Source: Escarpia spicata | Taxonomy: Eukaryota; Annelida; Polychaeta; Sabellida; Siboglinidae | Direction of reading: 5' to 3' | Length of the DNA: 64,000 nt | NCBI GenBank assembly: GCA_963995525.1 | Contig: OZ023218.1 | Location: 47,617,741-47,681,740, forward strand | Shown: in pieces, positions 22,745-34,700 of the stretch | Layout: every line of letters begins with the position of its first letter | Numbering within the stretch: the first letter of the stretch is position 1 | Program-made: the position numbers and the translations under genes | Notes under the pieces: model-generated | What the model saw: only the letters and a program-made list of their open reading frames with translations | What the model was told of the DNA's origin: nothing | Database searches by the model: none

Positions 22745-24669
22745 TTTCTGCTATTATTATTATTCTGTAGGTCTAGTATAATGCCTGGACTGGACGGTCT
22801 CGTGTGTGTCAAAATAAGTTATTCAACTTATTGTCATTGTACCCCATTGGTTCCAATCATATCCCGGAACTCTTCCTAAGTATCTTATATTCTAAATGTT
22901 GTAGTTATGCACGATACTACTATAATAAATCTACATATATTCAGTTTTTTGGATAATTTGATAGTGTAATCAAATCGATTCAGGTGACTGTTTTTATCAT
23001 TATCATGGTTACAGGAATGTAAGGCAATAAAACAAAAACGTCAACAAATTAATTAATGCTAGTTTGTTAGTTATGCATTTAATTAATCTATGTACTTTTA
23101 CATGCAAATAAGAAATCATTATTTTAATTATACTCGTTGCCAAGTCAGGTTAGTCTGTTATCATAAGTTTTTTAAACCGTAAGATGCAATACTTGGATGT
23201 AGAACATTGCAATGTGAATTTGCAGATGGAAGAATAATTATATTTTCAAATGTATTTAACGTTGAATTTACATAGATTAATTATTATTTTTCATACTTAA
23301 CATTTGTTGTTTTTTAAATGACAATACTTGGACTTTATGAAAGTGCCATGCAGTTTGATCAACATCAAATATATGTACACATAAAGTACCATGCATAAGT
23401 TAGATATTTAAAACAAAAATTTTAAAATTAGGAAGTGGTCTGTCTCATTCTCATATTTGGAACCAGTTGCTGGCAATCTCCTCCTCCGACACATGACTCA
23501 CTAAAGTCTTATGTCATCAATGACTTGCTGAAGAATTATCTCCCATCAGTATTCTCTGTAGAAACAGTGTTGCAGTACACTTTTCTGCTAATCCAGCTAA
23601 TTGGACTGAGGAACTAAGTGTAGTGTTTGCCTGAGTCAACTGATCAAATCTAATTAATTACCAGTTGACATTGTACTTTGTAGGTCTTTCCTGCTATGCA
23701 TAACAAATACACCAGCCACCTCCAGCTGGCCCACTGCATTCTCCCTCCAGTTAAAATAGTTATCTGAACCTGATCTACTGGTAATTAAAGCATGCTACTG
23801 GGTAACATGGATGTGACATGTTGGATTCTTATTATTACTATAATTAACCCATGCAATTAACCCATGCCTAACATCACCCTGATCACCATTGCAACTGGTA
23901 AACCTTGCAGGTAGATGTGATTAATTATTATTAATATTGAATGGTTACCACATTGAACACCCTGTAGATTACAGTATGTATCCATCGAGTTAATAATCTA
24001 TTATGTTTAAGTTTTCAAAAGTAATGTTTTCAATCAATATAATTCTTACAGTAGATGCAGCTTTCATAACGCACACTATTGTAACACACAAGTACTGTTA
24101 CATTTGTTACTATATAATTTTTAATATTTAATTAGTAATTTATTGATTTGTATTTTCATAACTCCAGTGCACTAGCCTGTGGTGAATTACATTACAGTGT
24201 AATATATTGCTATTGCCTAGTTTCCATTTTATTACAGTTGCATATTGAAGACAATGTACATCATGTAATATATACCATTACATTTTGAATTGGAACTACA
24301 GTATGTACCGAGATAAATATTTAGAACAAAAATATAACTATCGTATCTTGTATAATCTACTAACAACGTTTACGGACATAACATATTTTTCATTTTATGT
24401 GTCTGTATAACATGAATGAATGGAAGACAAAAGACATGTCACTGCCATTTAATAGATTGCAATCAGTCTAATTACACCTTACTGCTTGGTGCATTGCTAA
24501 TTACTGGCACAAGTCATGATGTTTTTCAAACAGAAGCTCAGAATTGTACCAGGGACCATTATTCGGCTCCCACATTATTCATGGGATGGATGTTGGTAAT
24601 CATAAAACCTGGATAAACTAGTTCAATAGGATATAGAAAGCATAATTCAATTTGTATTTTGATGTGACA
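22745..24669. other. AT-rich stretch between THAP exon and downstream exon
   Basis: Possibly the intron of the THAP-like gene. No coding match was seen, only short AT-rich frames. Confidence 0.35.
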
Positions 24670-24679
24670 GATATTAATA

Positions 24680-24704
24680 AACGTATATATATATATATAT
24701 ATAA
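24680..24704. repeat. (TA)n microsatellite
   Basis: About eleven TA dinucleotides in a row. Confidence 0.95.
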
Positions 24705-24853
24705 TATGCCAGTTACTATTACATTGTTTCTGTTACTATAGTGTGGTTTGTTCTTATTGTTACTAATACGTATTATTATTATTACACCACTCCTGGTGCA
24801 GGCTTCTTATCGTGACTATAAAATTTAGTATTGCAGGATTGTTCATGTCAGCA

Positions 24854-24968
24854 GTCACATATTGTTATGATAGTCACATATTGTTATGATAGTCACACAT
24901 TGTTATGATAGTCACACATTGTTATGATAGTCACACATTGTTATGATAGTCACATATCGTTATGATAG
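24854..24968. repeat. 19-bp minisatellite x 6
   Basis: Unit AGTCACACATTGTTATGAT with CACATAT/CACACAT variants; near-perfect copies. Confidence 0.95.
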
Positions 24969-25594
24969 TAACTATATCAACGGATAAGGATTCTACTAAT
25001 GATGTTACGAAATGTCATTAAAAAAATGAATTTATTTGATTTTTAACTTAATAATGTTATTACTTAAAAAAATCAAGTAAATTTATCAAATAATAAATAT
25101 GTTCCCATTCGGATGTGGGTCGTTGCCCAGCTACCAAGTGTGAAAATGGTAATTTGCCAAGTTGTGAAACAATAACAATAAATGCAATGCAAGTTGCAAA
25201 CCTATCTATTGTATATTTAGTAGATGATTAGTTATAACCAAAAATATAATGTTCACAAGTAATATACTGTCACATTTTCCAGGTAATTGTTTGCATAAAA
25301 GTGTAACAAAGGTAACTATGTCTCTGTGTAGATTCTGTAAGCGTGATATCAATTATTTACGATGTTTTTATCATAGAATAAACAATACATACCTTGCAAC
25401 TTGAAATTAATTTATTAATTTGTATTTTTCACAGCTAGGCAGTCTTTTCACACTTGGAAGCTGGGCAAATGACTAGACAAATGGATGTACTCCTTTCTGA
25501 CAAGATGGTAAAAGACAAGATTTTGTTTGCTTTTGTCAGAAACCTACAACAATTTATTTTTTTGCAAATTCTATGAGGGTAATTTGTTATTACA
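24969..25594. other. AT-rich segment, nothing recognised
   Basis: Low-complexity AT-rich DNA; a TTACAG acceptor-like site at its right end leads into the next block. Confidence 0.35.
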
Positions 25595-26195
25595 GTTAGT
25601 TGCTGACATTCTGGCAGCAGCTCGAGATAGTCCACCGTCGACCAAGACTGGGTCATCTGAAGATACAGCAACCGAATATGACAGCTCTCGTACGGATTGC
25701 TGTGATACAGAGGATTCCACACCTGAGTCAGTCACAGCTTCCACTCCAAAAAGGTTGCTGTGCAGGTGACATCAGCAGTGAGGTCAATGAGTGTACAGTG
25801 CAGTTTGTTGACTGGTCCGATTAGTGACTCGAGTGACTCAAACGGGGAGGAAGTGACATCTGCTGCAGATCCAGAGTATGTTTGCTCTGACAATGAGTCG
25901 ACTAGTCGTGACAGCAGGAACAGTGACAGCGATAACCACGTCGACCAGTACACTGACACAGAGGAGGGTGTTACAAACAAGACTCCCTTGAGGAAAGATT
26001 GCTGCCCTTCCAAGGAGAGGTACTTCTTGGTGGCAGAGTCTTCACTTCGTCATCTTTTCGCACGTTGCCGAAACTGCACTGGCCAAACCAATGTCGTAGT
26101 GCAGCAGTTTCTCGGCTCAATGGGAAGTTGCCCTGTAAAGATAATTGGTCTGTAGATGTGAAGCTACGCTATTTATTAGCATGTCATAGGTAAAG
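25595..26195 (+). pseudogene. Second exon of THAP/Kolobok-like gene, frameshifted
   Basis: An acceptor-like TTATTACAG is followed by an acidic Ser/Thr-rich reading (LVADILAAARDSPPSTK). A frameshift at an A-run near 25747 breaks it. The downstream frame reads VQVTSAVRSMSVQCSL, an acidic spacer, then YFLVAESSLRHLFARCRNC. The pattern 'VATQV-S-SVRS-SVQC' followed by 'FESCL--LF--C--C' is typical of multicopy THAP/Kolobok-related proteins in invertebrates. A second frameshift near 26120 moves the reading to CKDNWSVDVKLRY. It has no intact product. Confidence 0.5.
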
Positions 26196-26989
26196 TGATC
26201 AACAAAATGGACTAGATAACTTGTTTATCAATGGGCAGGTATTTGCTGAAGCCATATTCTCATCTGCCTGCAGGGGAAGTATTCCCATGGGTGTTGTTTG
26301 GCTTATAACCATTGTCTGTGCACTGTGTGGTGATTCACATTGTGTTACCACATTGTGTCTACACAGTTACCAACATTTGGAATGATTCATCCCAGTAAAA
26401 CTGTGTTCTGAAACTTGCTTGATGAATTTGTAATAAATATGTCACAAAAAATTTGATTAAAAATGCTATGTCCTTATGATTTTTATGGACATAGTCGTAG
26501 GGCACATACATACCCACTGGTAACATCTCACATATAAGACCCCTAAGGTTACACTAAACCCCTAGGTCTAGGACATAACCCTTCAGGCTATAACCCATTA
26601 CCATAATTATTCAATTGTTCTGCATGTTGTTTTAATGTTTATTTTAGTTTATTTTGATTATATAGTAGCTATATTTTTATGTGTCAGACTCAGAGTTATA
26701 CAAATCATTGTTCCACATAAATGACATAATCTAGAGCTGTCATTATATATGATATTATGATCATCTCGCGAACAACTGTCCATCTAAAAAAGTGTGGGTT
26801 TTGTCCAGAGGGATGATATCGTAAGTAGCTATAACATCCTAAACTCGATCCGCATAAACCAGACAACCATGCTTACGACGTTCGACGGTTCGTAACTTTG
26901 TGAAGTTTGTCTGTGACAAGTCTGTTTACAATTACTTCGTCCGATGACCTACTTAGCTACAACCTCTAGCTAACTCTCTGTACAGCTTT
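26196..26989. other. AT-rich segment between convergent remnants
   Basis: Contains a short imperfect ACCCCTAGG/ACCCCTAAGG repetition near 26538-26590 and otherwise nothing recognised. Confidence 0.35.
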
Positions 26990-27089
26990 GACACCGCATT
27001 TTATAATATAACGTCGTACTAAAACGATATAAGTGTCGTTGTCGACAGTTTTCACACCATATGTGTCATTATAATGAAGTTGCAGCTTA

Positions 27090-27277
27090 CCAGTCGGTGT
27101 TGCCTGAGGCTGAGCGAACATTGTGTCACAATTTGTGACTGTCCGACTCCGCATCATCTTCTTCGCTACTGTCGCTGAAACGCTCGGAAAGGGCGGAATC
27201 AGACGAATCATCCGCTGTAACCGTTCCCGCTAGTGGCTCAAAATCGTATGATTTCACTTGAAACTCCCACTAGCCAT
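27090..27277 (-). pseudogene. P2X7-like intracellular-domain protein, 5' fragment
   Basis: On the minus strand an ATG at 27277 begins MASGSF. A one-base frameshift then leads into VKSYDFEPLAGTVTADDS, followed by a Ser/Asp/Glu-rich run (FSDSSEEDDAESDSH). An N-terminal 'YxFEP' followed by acidic serines is the usual start of the multicopy P2X7-like proteins of invertebrates. The cysteine-rich part that should follow was not found. A TGACGTCA site and a CACGTG box lie upstream (27350-27370). Recognition is by pattern only. Confidence 0.4.
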
Positions 27278-27770
27278 GATGTTACAAGAGAATGGAGAGA
27301 ACAACAATGGCGATGCATAGATGTCAACAAAGCCGAGAGTCAGCATTGACGTCACGATACCACGTGATCGCCTAGCTCATTAAATTTCAACTTTCTGCGG
27401 GAATCTCTACACAGACGGGTTTAAAATAGAATTTTGTCTACAAACGTATTTTTCTGTATTTTTTTAATGTTGTGAAATGTTACATACAATGTTAATCTTT
27501 GTGTACACATGGAAAACGGATTTTAGCTAATGCCTTGTTTTTATTTCCTTTAACTGCTGGGTTTGTCGTCACAATGCATTTTCCAAATATTCCAGGACAA
27601 TGACTACAACAGAGAATGCAGACTTCAATGTGTACAGTGCATTTGTATGACTGGACCGTCTTGTTTCACAAAGCGAATCTGCACTCCACGCTGTATGTCA
27701 TTTTGGCATCTCCCTCATATCACTGAGTGTATATCTTTGTCACCAAAACTCCATATTCTTCTGGTGCAAC

Positions 27771-28536
27771 TACCATAAATTTCCGTATTTAATACGCCTT
27801 GACTTTTGCTAAATTTTGATAGAATTTCTATATCACCATATATAATATTCACCACGACTTTTGACATCAGTCCCCGATTTCCACGCTTCTATATTTTGCT
27901 TGAAACCATGTCACCTATGCAAGTTATGGCATTGCTGCCGGCTTGTCGCCGGCTAGTGACTAGTGTGTAAAGCTTGACGATTGCGCAACTGATTAAATCA
28001 GCGCTTGCTAGAATTTACATTGCGTCATTCTGATTTCACTTTTAAATCAACACCAAGTTCTATTTTGAAATGCTAAGCCTGGTACTTTCAACTGCGAAGC
28101 ACACATGTGCTACATTCATCTTTATTCGCATTCACAACATTTGCATTCACCACTTTAAGCATGGAGTCACTCTTGTTGTTGGGCTGTGCTTCCTGGTCTG
28201 GTACGCTTCCCGCTCATTGGTGTTATTCGCGATGTCAGACATCCGGGCTCTTGTCTTTGTTATTTCTTGCTGCAAGTTTAGGGCTAAAGAGGCGGTTACG
28301 GGAGTGCGATTCTTGCCTTTCGTCTGCGTTGCTGCGGTGGTTTACGTGATTGTGACATCACGCCGACTTTGATAATATTATTAGTTTTCTAGCAGCATTA
28401 TGCTGGTCTGCAAACATTGATAAATTGGTCAGAGAAAATATTTGGTTTAGCCTTAGCACCATGTATAATACGCACCCCGACTTTTGAGTAAAAAAATTAA
28501 GGGAAAAATGCATATTATACACAGAAATTTACGGTA
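27771..28536. mobile_element. Inverted-repeat DNA element flanked by TA (Tc1/mariner/pogo-like)
   Basis: The left end is TACCATAAATTTCCGTATTT. The right end read on the minus strand is TACCGTAAATTTCTGTGTAT. Both continue into 'AATAYGC' and 'GACTTTTG'-like sequence. Ends of this kind with a TA dinucleotide occur in Tc1/mariner/pogo-type MITEs. The open frames inside (28070-28372) have no recognisable content. Confidence 0.6.
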
Positions 28537-28850
28537 TATACTTTGTGGCCAGTGCTTCACCAGTTGTGCTGGTGGCTTCAACAAATCCAAGACATTCACT
28601 GAGGATGCGAGAATATGCCAGACTTAAAGCGAATTATCTCACACCTGTTAAAAGACACTTATAATTTCAATAGTTTATGTCCACATTGATGGACAAATTA
28701 ATTAATAGGATGTCTCCATTTAGCTGCAAGAGAGGTATGTTTATTGTTGGGTACTGGCTTTCCAGTTTTCCAAAGCTAGATCTAAGTAGTTAAGCTACAT
28801 GTCATTCTTGAAGGTAACAGTGAGAAAGCCTACCCTTCTTCGTCATATTC
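28537..28850. other. PLD intron 2 segment, nothing recognised
   Basis: No exon or repeat seen. Confidence 0.35.
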
Positions 28851-28856
28851 TTCACC

Positions 28857-29307
28857 CTGGACCACCACTTCTCCCACTTGACCACCACTTCTCCCATTTG
28901 ACCACCACTTGACCGCCACTTTTCCTACTTGACCACCACTTCTCCCACTTAACCACCACTTCTCCCATTTGACCACTACTTCACCCACTTGACCACCACT
29001 TGACCACTACTTCTCCAATTTGACCACCACTTCTCCCACTTGACCACCACTTCTCCCACTTGACCACCACTTCTCCCACTTGACTACCACTTCTCCCACT
29101 TGACCACCACTTGACCACCACTTCTCCTACTTGACCACCACTTGACCACTACTTCTCCAATTTGACCACCACTTCTCCCACTTCTCCCACTTGACCATCA
29201 CTTCTCCTACCTGACCACCACTTCTCCCCCTTGACCACCACTTCTCCTACTTGACCACCACTTGACCACCACTTCTCCCTCTTGACTACTACTTTTCCCA
29301 CTTAGGT
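28857..29307. repeat. 20-bp minisatellite (CTTGACCACCACTTCTCCCA), about 22 units
   Basis: Units vary between the full form and a shorter form lacking the TTCTCCCA portion (CTTGACCACCACTTGACCAC). Strong purine/pyrimidine strand asymmetry. The 29308-29800 flank shows no clear feature apart from an unexplained minus-strand frame at 29341-29625. Confidence 0.95.
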
Positions 29308-29799
29308 ACCTAATAATTAACAATGACAATATCAGCTGCATCAACAGTTTTTTTGATCATTTAAATTATTAAAAAAACTTGTCAATTTTCCTTGCCGATG
29401 TGAGGCTACATCCATTAAGGCCTTGTATGCTATCGCCTTACTGACTTCATTGTGGCTGCATGCTTCTATTAGTTTTGCCCCATTCACGGAGTCAAACATT
29501 GATAAATTGTGACAACTGAATGATGACATAAATGATATCCTTTGTCTAGGCCCCGGCTTGCCGGCCGACCATATACCTTTGTAGAAAGGATGCCTTTGTC
29601 TAGTAACTCCATCCTGTGTCATCAAAGTATTTATAAATTGTTACAAGTTGTGATGTGATGACATTTTCTTTGCCAAGAGGTACAACGTTATCAGGGATTC
29701 CAGCGACCACTGTCTTAAATGGAATTTTTGGTTTGACAAATTGATTTAGAAGCATGTGCGTACGTGCGTACGGCTAGCTACACCCCTGCTATTGTTGCT

Positions 29800-30006
29800 A
29801 GTTGTAGGCATGTCATTAACTTCATCGATATGTTGTTGGTCACAGGCTTATCACCAGTATCAGCCATCTTGTTGAAGTTGTTGGTTCTAGGCGTGTCATC
29901 AACGTCAACCAAGTGGCTGGATGTAGGCTTGTCGCCAATATCAAGTGTTGTTGGTCATAAATTATTGACATGTCAACAACTTCAACCATGCTATCATTGG
30001 TTGTAG
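29800..30006. repeat. About 41-bp degenerate array ending at the exon 3 acceptor
   Basis: Acceptor-like phrases of the type AGGYRTGTCATCAAC occur near 29807, 29848, 29888, 29929 and 29970. The true junction TTGTAG/GTATGTCATCCAC at 30006/30007 is the sixth. The first codons of exon 3 thus look like one more repeat unit. Confidence 0.65.
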
Positions 30007-30135
30007 GTATGTCATCCACCTCACCCACGGAGACTACAAGTGGACGATCAGGAAACGCTACAAACATTTTCGACAGCTGCATGAGGTACTGCTGCTGTAC
30101 CGGGCAAGGATGAAGATTCCCATGCCTACGAGAGA
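30007..30135 (+). CDS. PLD1: PLD exon 3 (PX domain core)
   Basis: Encodes YVIHLTHGDYKWTIRKRYKH, then FRQLHEVLL and MKIPMPTRE. It aligns with human PLD1 [21 protein letters not shown] and IPIPTR. The basic RKRYKH run is where the PX domain contacts phosphoinositides. Entry and exit phases match exons 2 and 4. The donor GA/GTAAGT and the 30 bases before it are repeated several times downstream. Confidence 0.97.
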
Positions 30136-30410
30136 GTAAGTAGAAGTAAGATTTAAAAGCCCACGAGAAAGAGAGAGTAAGTAGAAATTAGATTCCCATG
30201 CCTACGAGAGAGTAAGTAGAAATTAGATTCCCATGCCTACGAGAGAGTAAGTAGAAATAAGATTCCGATGCCTACGAGAGAGAGGAAGTAGAAGTAAGAT
30301 TCCCATGCCTACGAGAGAGTAAGTAGGAGTATGATTATCATGCCTGCAAGAAAGTTGGATTCCCATGCTTATGACAGGGTAAAACTCACATGCCTACAAG
30401 AGAATAAATA
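30100..30410. repeat. Minisatellite made from the exon 3 splice-donor region
   Basis: The end of exon 3 plus its donor, GATTCCCATGCCTACGAGAG then AGTAAGTAGAA, is the first unit of an array of about 40-bp units. It runs to about 30410 with increasing decay. At least four further units keep an intact GAGAGTAAGT donor. Confidence 0.85.
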
Positions 30411-30925
30411 TATATCTAACCAGCCCTCAATCAATCCTCAGTTAAAACAGGTAAACCACAATGATGGTTGGTGTCAGAATTAAATGTGCTTTGTGTTATA
30501 TAGCTTGCCAATGAACCATTGTATTCATGAATATAAATCCTATCTCCAAAGTCCACAGCTCTTCCATATTTTCTTGTGGTTTGTTTCTACAAAATTATTT
30601 TTACAATAGAAATCTACATGTCGAAGACCAGCTATGGATGGAGTTCTGATTAAGTTGTGAGTTACACCATGTCATAATCAGATCAGTGGACGCTGTAATG
30701 TTGGAAGTCAGTACTGAGTAGTTTCTGATGTGAATTAGCTCACACTAGAAAATGGCACACAAAAATAATGCTGTATCGCAAAAAGAACATTCCAAACAAT
30801 TATTCCAGTGAACATCATTGTTTTCTGGTATAATGGATGTTGTAGTTCATTTAATTTTAATTAATGGTGAGTATTGAGGGTAGGTAGTATTTATATTGCA
30901 TTACTATTGTGATAGTGTCATAACT
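30411..30925. other. PLD intron 3 segment
   Basis: AT-rich with no recognised exon or mobile element. Confidence 0.35.
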
Positions 30926-31083
30926 ATTAGGGTATTGCAATAGTATCACAGTAAATAATAAGTCAATATTGATAGTATCACAGTAAATAATAAGTCAATA
31001 TTGATAGTATCACAGTAAATAATAAGTCAATATTGATAGTATCACAGTAAATAATAAGTCAATATTGATAGTATCACAGTAAT
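30926..31083. repeat. 32-bp minisatellite x 5
   Basis: Unit TATTGATAGTATCACAGTAA plus ATAATAAGTCAA; the last four copies are essentially perfect. Confidence 0.95.
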
Positions 31084-31734
31084 ATGACCGACCAACAAAT
31101 ACCTAGGAAAAGCAGCCCCAAATGGCCAAACCATAATTAAAGGATGGTGCCATCGGATGGCCTTGGAGGCAGCGGATTCCCCAAAAATGCTGAATCCATG
31201 AATAACACTGAATTTGTTTGCTGGTTTTTGCACACCTCATGTTGTGCTCATTGCATGTATTTGAAAAATCAATGGTTATTGAAAGAGTTTGCATTTTGTT
31301 TTGTAATTATGGTGTTCTTTGTTTTATTTGTGTTCTTTCTGTTTTTAGAAAGAGGTAAGTAGTTGACATGTTAATTTCTGGGGCAGATGGATTTGTAATC
31401 GCAAATGCACTTACCCTCAATGCTCTCACCCCACGCACACTTAGGCACAACTCTTATGTTTCATTATAATCAGCTAATGCTTTCCTAACATGCTGGGTTT
31501 AAGGTTTACTAGTTGCAGCTACAGTCTATTAAAACTGGATCTGAAAGTAGATTCATTTTAAAAAGCACCTAATCTTGTTTGTTGAGATCTTAGCCTTGAG
31601 GCAGTAATTAACAAAATTAATACCGGTTCTATTAATTCACCAAAATGGTGGATGTCAAAAGAAATTCAGAAGCTGTGAATTTGTAGTGCTGTTTGTCATC
31701 AAATATTTCTTATGTAAAAGTGTATCTGACATTT
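31084..31734. other. PLD intron 3 segment, nothing recognised
   Basis: Two short overlapping frames at 31042-31294 (minus) lack recognisable content. Confidence 0.35.
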
Positions 31735-34700
31735 TGGAGTCTGTCCTCAACATGACATCACTGCGTCCTAGGAGTCTGTCCTCAACATGACATCACTGCT
31801 TCTTAGGAGTCTGTCCTCAACACGACATCACTGCTTCTTAGGAGTCTGTCCTCAACATGACATCACTGCTTCTTAGAAGTCTGTCCTCAACATGACATCA
31901 CTGCTTCTTAGGAGTCTGTCCTCAACATGACATCACTGCTTCTTAGGAGTCTATCCTCAACATGACATCACTGATTCTTAGGAGTCTGTCCTCAACTTGA
32001 CATCACTGCTTCTTAGGAGTCTGTCCTCAACATGACATCACTGCTTCTTAGGAGTCTGTCCTCAACATGACATCACTGCTTCTTAGGAGTCTGTCCTCAA
32101 CATGACATCACTGCTTCTTAGGAGTCTATCCTCAACATGACATCACTGATTCTTAGGAGTCTGTCCTCAACATGACATCACTGCTTCTTAGGAGTCTGTC
32201 CTCAACATGACATCACTGCTTCTTAGGAGTCTGTCCTCAACATGACATCACTGCTTCCTAGGAGTCTGTCCTCAACATGAAATCACTGCTTCTTAGGAGT
32301 TTGTCCTCAACATGACATCACTGCTTCTTAGGAGTATGTCCTCAACATGACATCACTGCTTCTTAGGAGTCTGTCCTCAACATGACATCACTGCTTCCTA
32401 GGAGTCTGGCCTCAATATGACATCACTGCTTCTTAGGAGTCTGTCCTCAACATGACATCACTGCTTCTTAGGAGTCTGTCCTCAACATGACATCACTGCT
32501 TCTTAGGAGTCTGTCCTCAACATGACATCACTGCTTCCTAGGAGTCTGGCCTCAACATGACATCACTGCTTCTTAGGAGTCTGTCCTCAACATGACATCA
32601 CTGCTTCTTAGGAGTCTGTCCTCAACATGACATCACTGCATCTTAGGAGTCTGTCCTCAACATGACATCACTGCTTCTTAGGAGTCTGTCCTCAACATGA
32701 CATCACTGCTTCCTAGGAGTCTGTCCTCAACATGACATCACTGCATCTTAGGAGTCTGTCCTCAACATGACATCACTGCTTCTTAGGAGTCTGTCCTCAA
32801 CATGACATCACTGCTTCCTAGGAGTCTGGCCTCAACATGACATCACTGCTTCTTAGGAGTCTGTCCTCAACATGACATCTCTGCTTCTTAGGAGTCTGTC
32901 CTCAACATGACATCACTGCTTCTTAGGAGTCTGTCCTCAACATGACATCACTGCTTCCTAGGAGTCTGTCCTCAACATGACATCACTGCATCTTAGGAGT
33001 CTGTCCTCAACATGACATCACTGCTTCTTAGGAGTCTGTCCTCAACATGACATCACTGCTTCCTAGGAGTCTGTCCTCAACATGACATCACTGCATCTTA
33101 GGAGTCTGTCCTCAACATGACATCACTGCTTCTTAGGAGTCTGTCCTCAACATGACATCACTGCATCTTAGGAGTCTGTCCTCAACATGACATCACTGCT
33201 TCTTAGGAGTCTGTCCTCAACATGACATCACTGCTTCCTAGGAGTCTGTCCTCAACATGACATCACTGCATCTTAGGAGTCTGTCCTCAACATGACATCA
33301 CTGCTTCTTAGGAGTCTGTCCTCAACATGACATCACTGCTTCCTAGGAGTCTGGCCTCAACATGACATCACTGCTTCTTAGGAGTCTGTCCTCAACATGA
33401 CATCTCTGCTTCTTAGGAGTCTGTCCTCAACATGACATCACTGCTTCTTAGGAGTCTGTCCTCAACATGACATCACTGCTTCCTAGGAGTCTGTCCTCAA
33501 CATGACATCACTGCATCTTAGGAGTCTGTCCTCAACATGACATCACTGCTTCTTAGGAGTCTGTCCTCAACATGACATCACTGCTTCCTAGGAGTCTGTC
33601 CTCAACATGACATCACTGCATCTTAGGAGTCTGTCCTCAACATGACATCACTGCTTCTTAGGAGTCTGTCCTCAACATGACATCTCTGCTTCTTAGGAGT
33701 CTGGCCTCAACATGACATCACTGCGTCTTAGTAGTCTGGCCTCAACATGACATCACTGCTTCCTAGGAGTCTGTCCTCAACATGACATCACTGCTTCCTA
33801 GGAGTCTGACCTCAACATGACATCACTGCTTCTTAGGAGTCTGTCCTCAACATGACATCACTGCTTCTTAGGAGTCTGTCCTCAACATGACATCACTGCT
33901 TCTTAGGAGTCTGTCCTCAACATGACATCACTGCTTCCTAGGAGTCTGGCCTCAACATGACATCACTGCTTCTTAGGAGTCTGTCCTCAACATGACATCA
34001 CTGCTTCTTAGGAGTCTGTCCTCAACATGACATCACTGCATCTTAGGAGTCTGTCCTCAACATGACATCACTGCTTCTTAGGAGTCTGTCCTCAACATGA
34101 CATCACTGCTTCCTAGGAGTCTGGCCTCAACATGACATCACTGCTTCTTAGGAGTCTGTCCTCAACATGACATCTCTGCTTCTTAGGAGTCTGTCCTCAA
34201 CATGACATCACTGCTTCTTAGGAGTCTGTCCTCAACATGACATCACTGCTTCCTAGGAGTCTGTCCTCAACATGACATCACTGCATCTTAGGAGTCTGTC
34301 CTCAACATGACATCACTGCTTCTTAGGAGTCTGTCCTCAACATGACATCACTGCTTCCTAGGAGTCTGTCCTCAACATGACATCACTGCATCTTAGGAGT
34401 CTGTCCTCAACATGACATCACTGCTTCTTAGGAGTCTGTCCTCAACATGACATCTCTGCTTCTTAGGAGTCTGGCCTCAACATGACATCACTGCGTCTTA
34501 GTAGTCTGGCCTCAACATGACATCACTGCTTCCTAGGAGTCTGTCCTCAACATGACATCACTGCTTCCTAGGAGTCTGACCTCAACATGACATCACTGCT
34601 TCTTAGGAGTCTGTCCTCAACATGACATCACTGCTTCTTAGGAGTCTGGCCTCAACATGACATCACTGCTTCTTAGGAGTCTGTCCTCAACATGACATCA

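Noticed and set aside
28070..28372. 100-codon hydrophobic plus-strand frame as a membrane protein
   Set aside because: It lies inside the inverted-repeat element 27771-28536, overlaps another open frame, and has no recognisable family features.
29341..29625. 94-codon minus-strand frame possibly related to ankyrin-like repeats
   Set aside because: A weak impression only (LIEACSHNEVSKAI); no repeat consensus and no splice partners, so not annotated.
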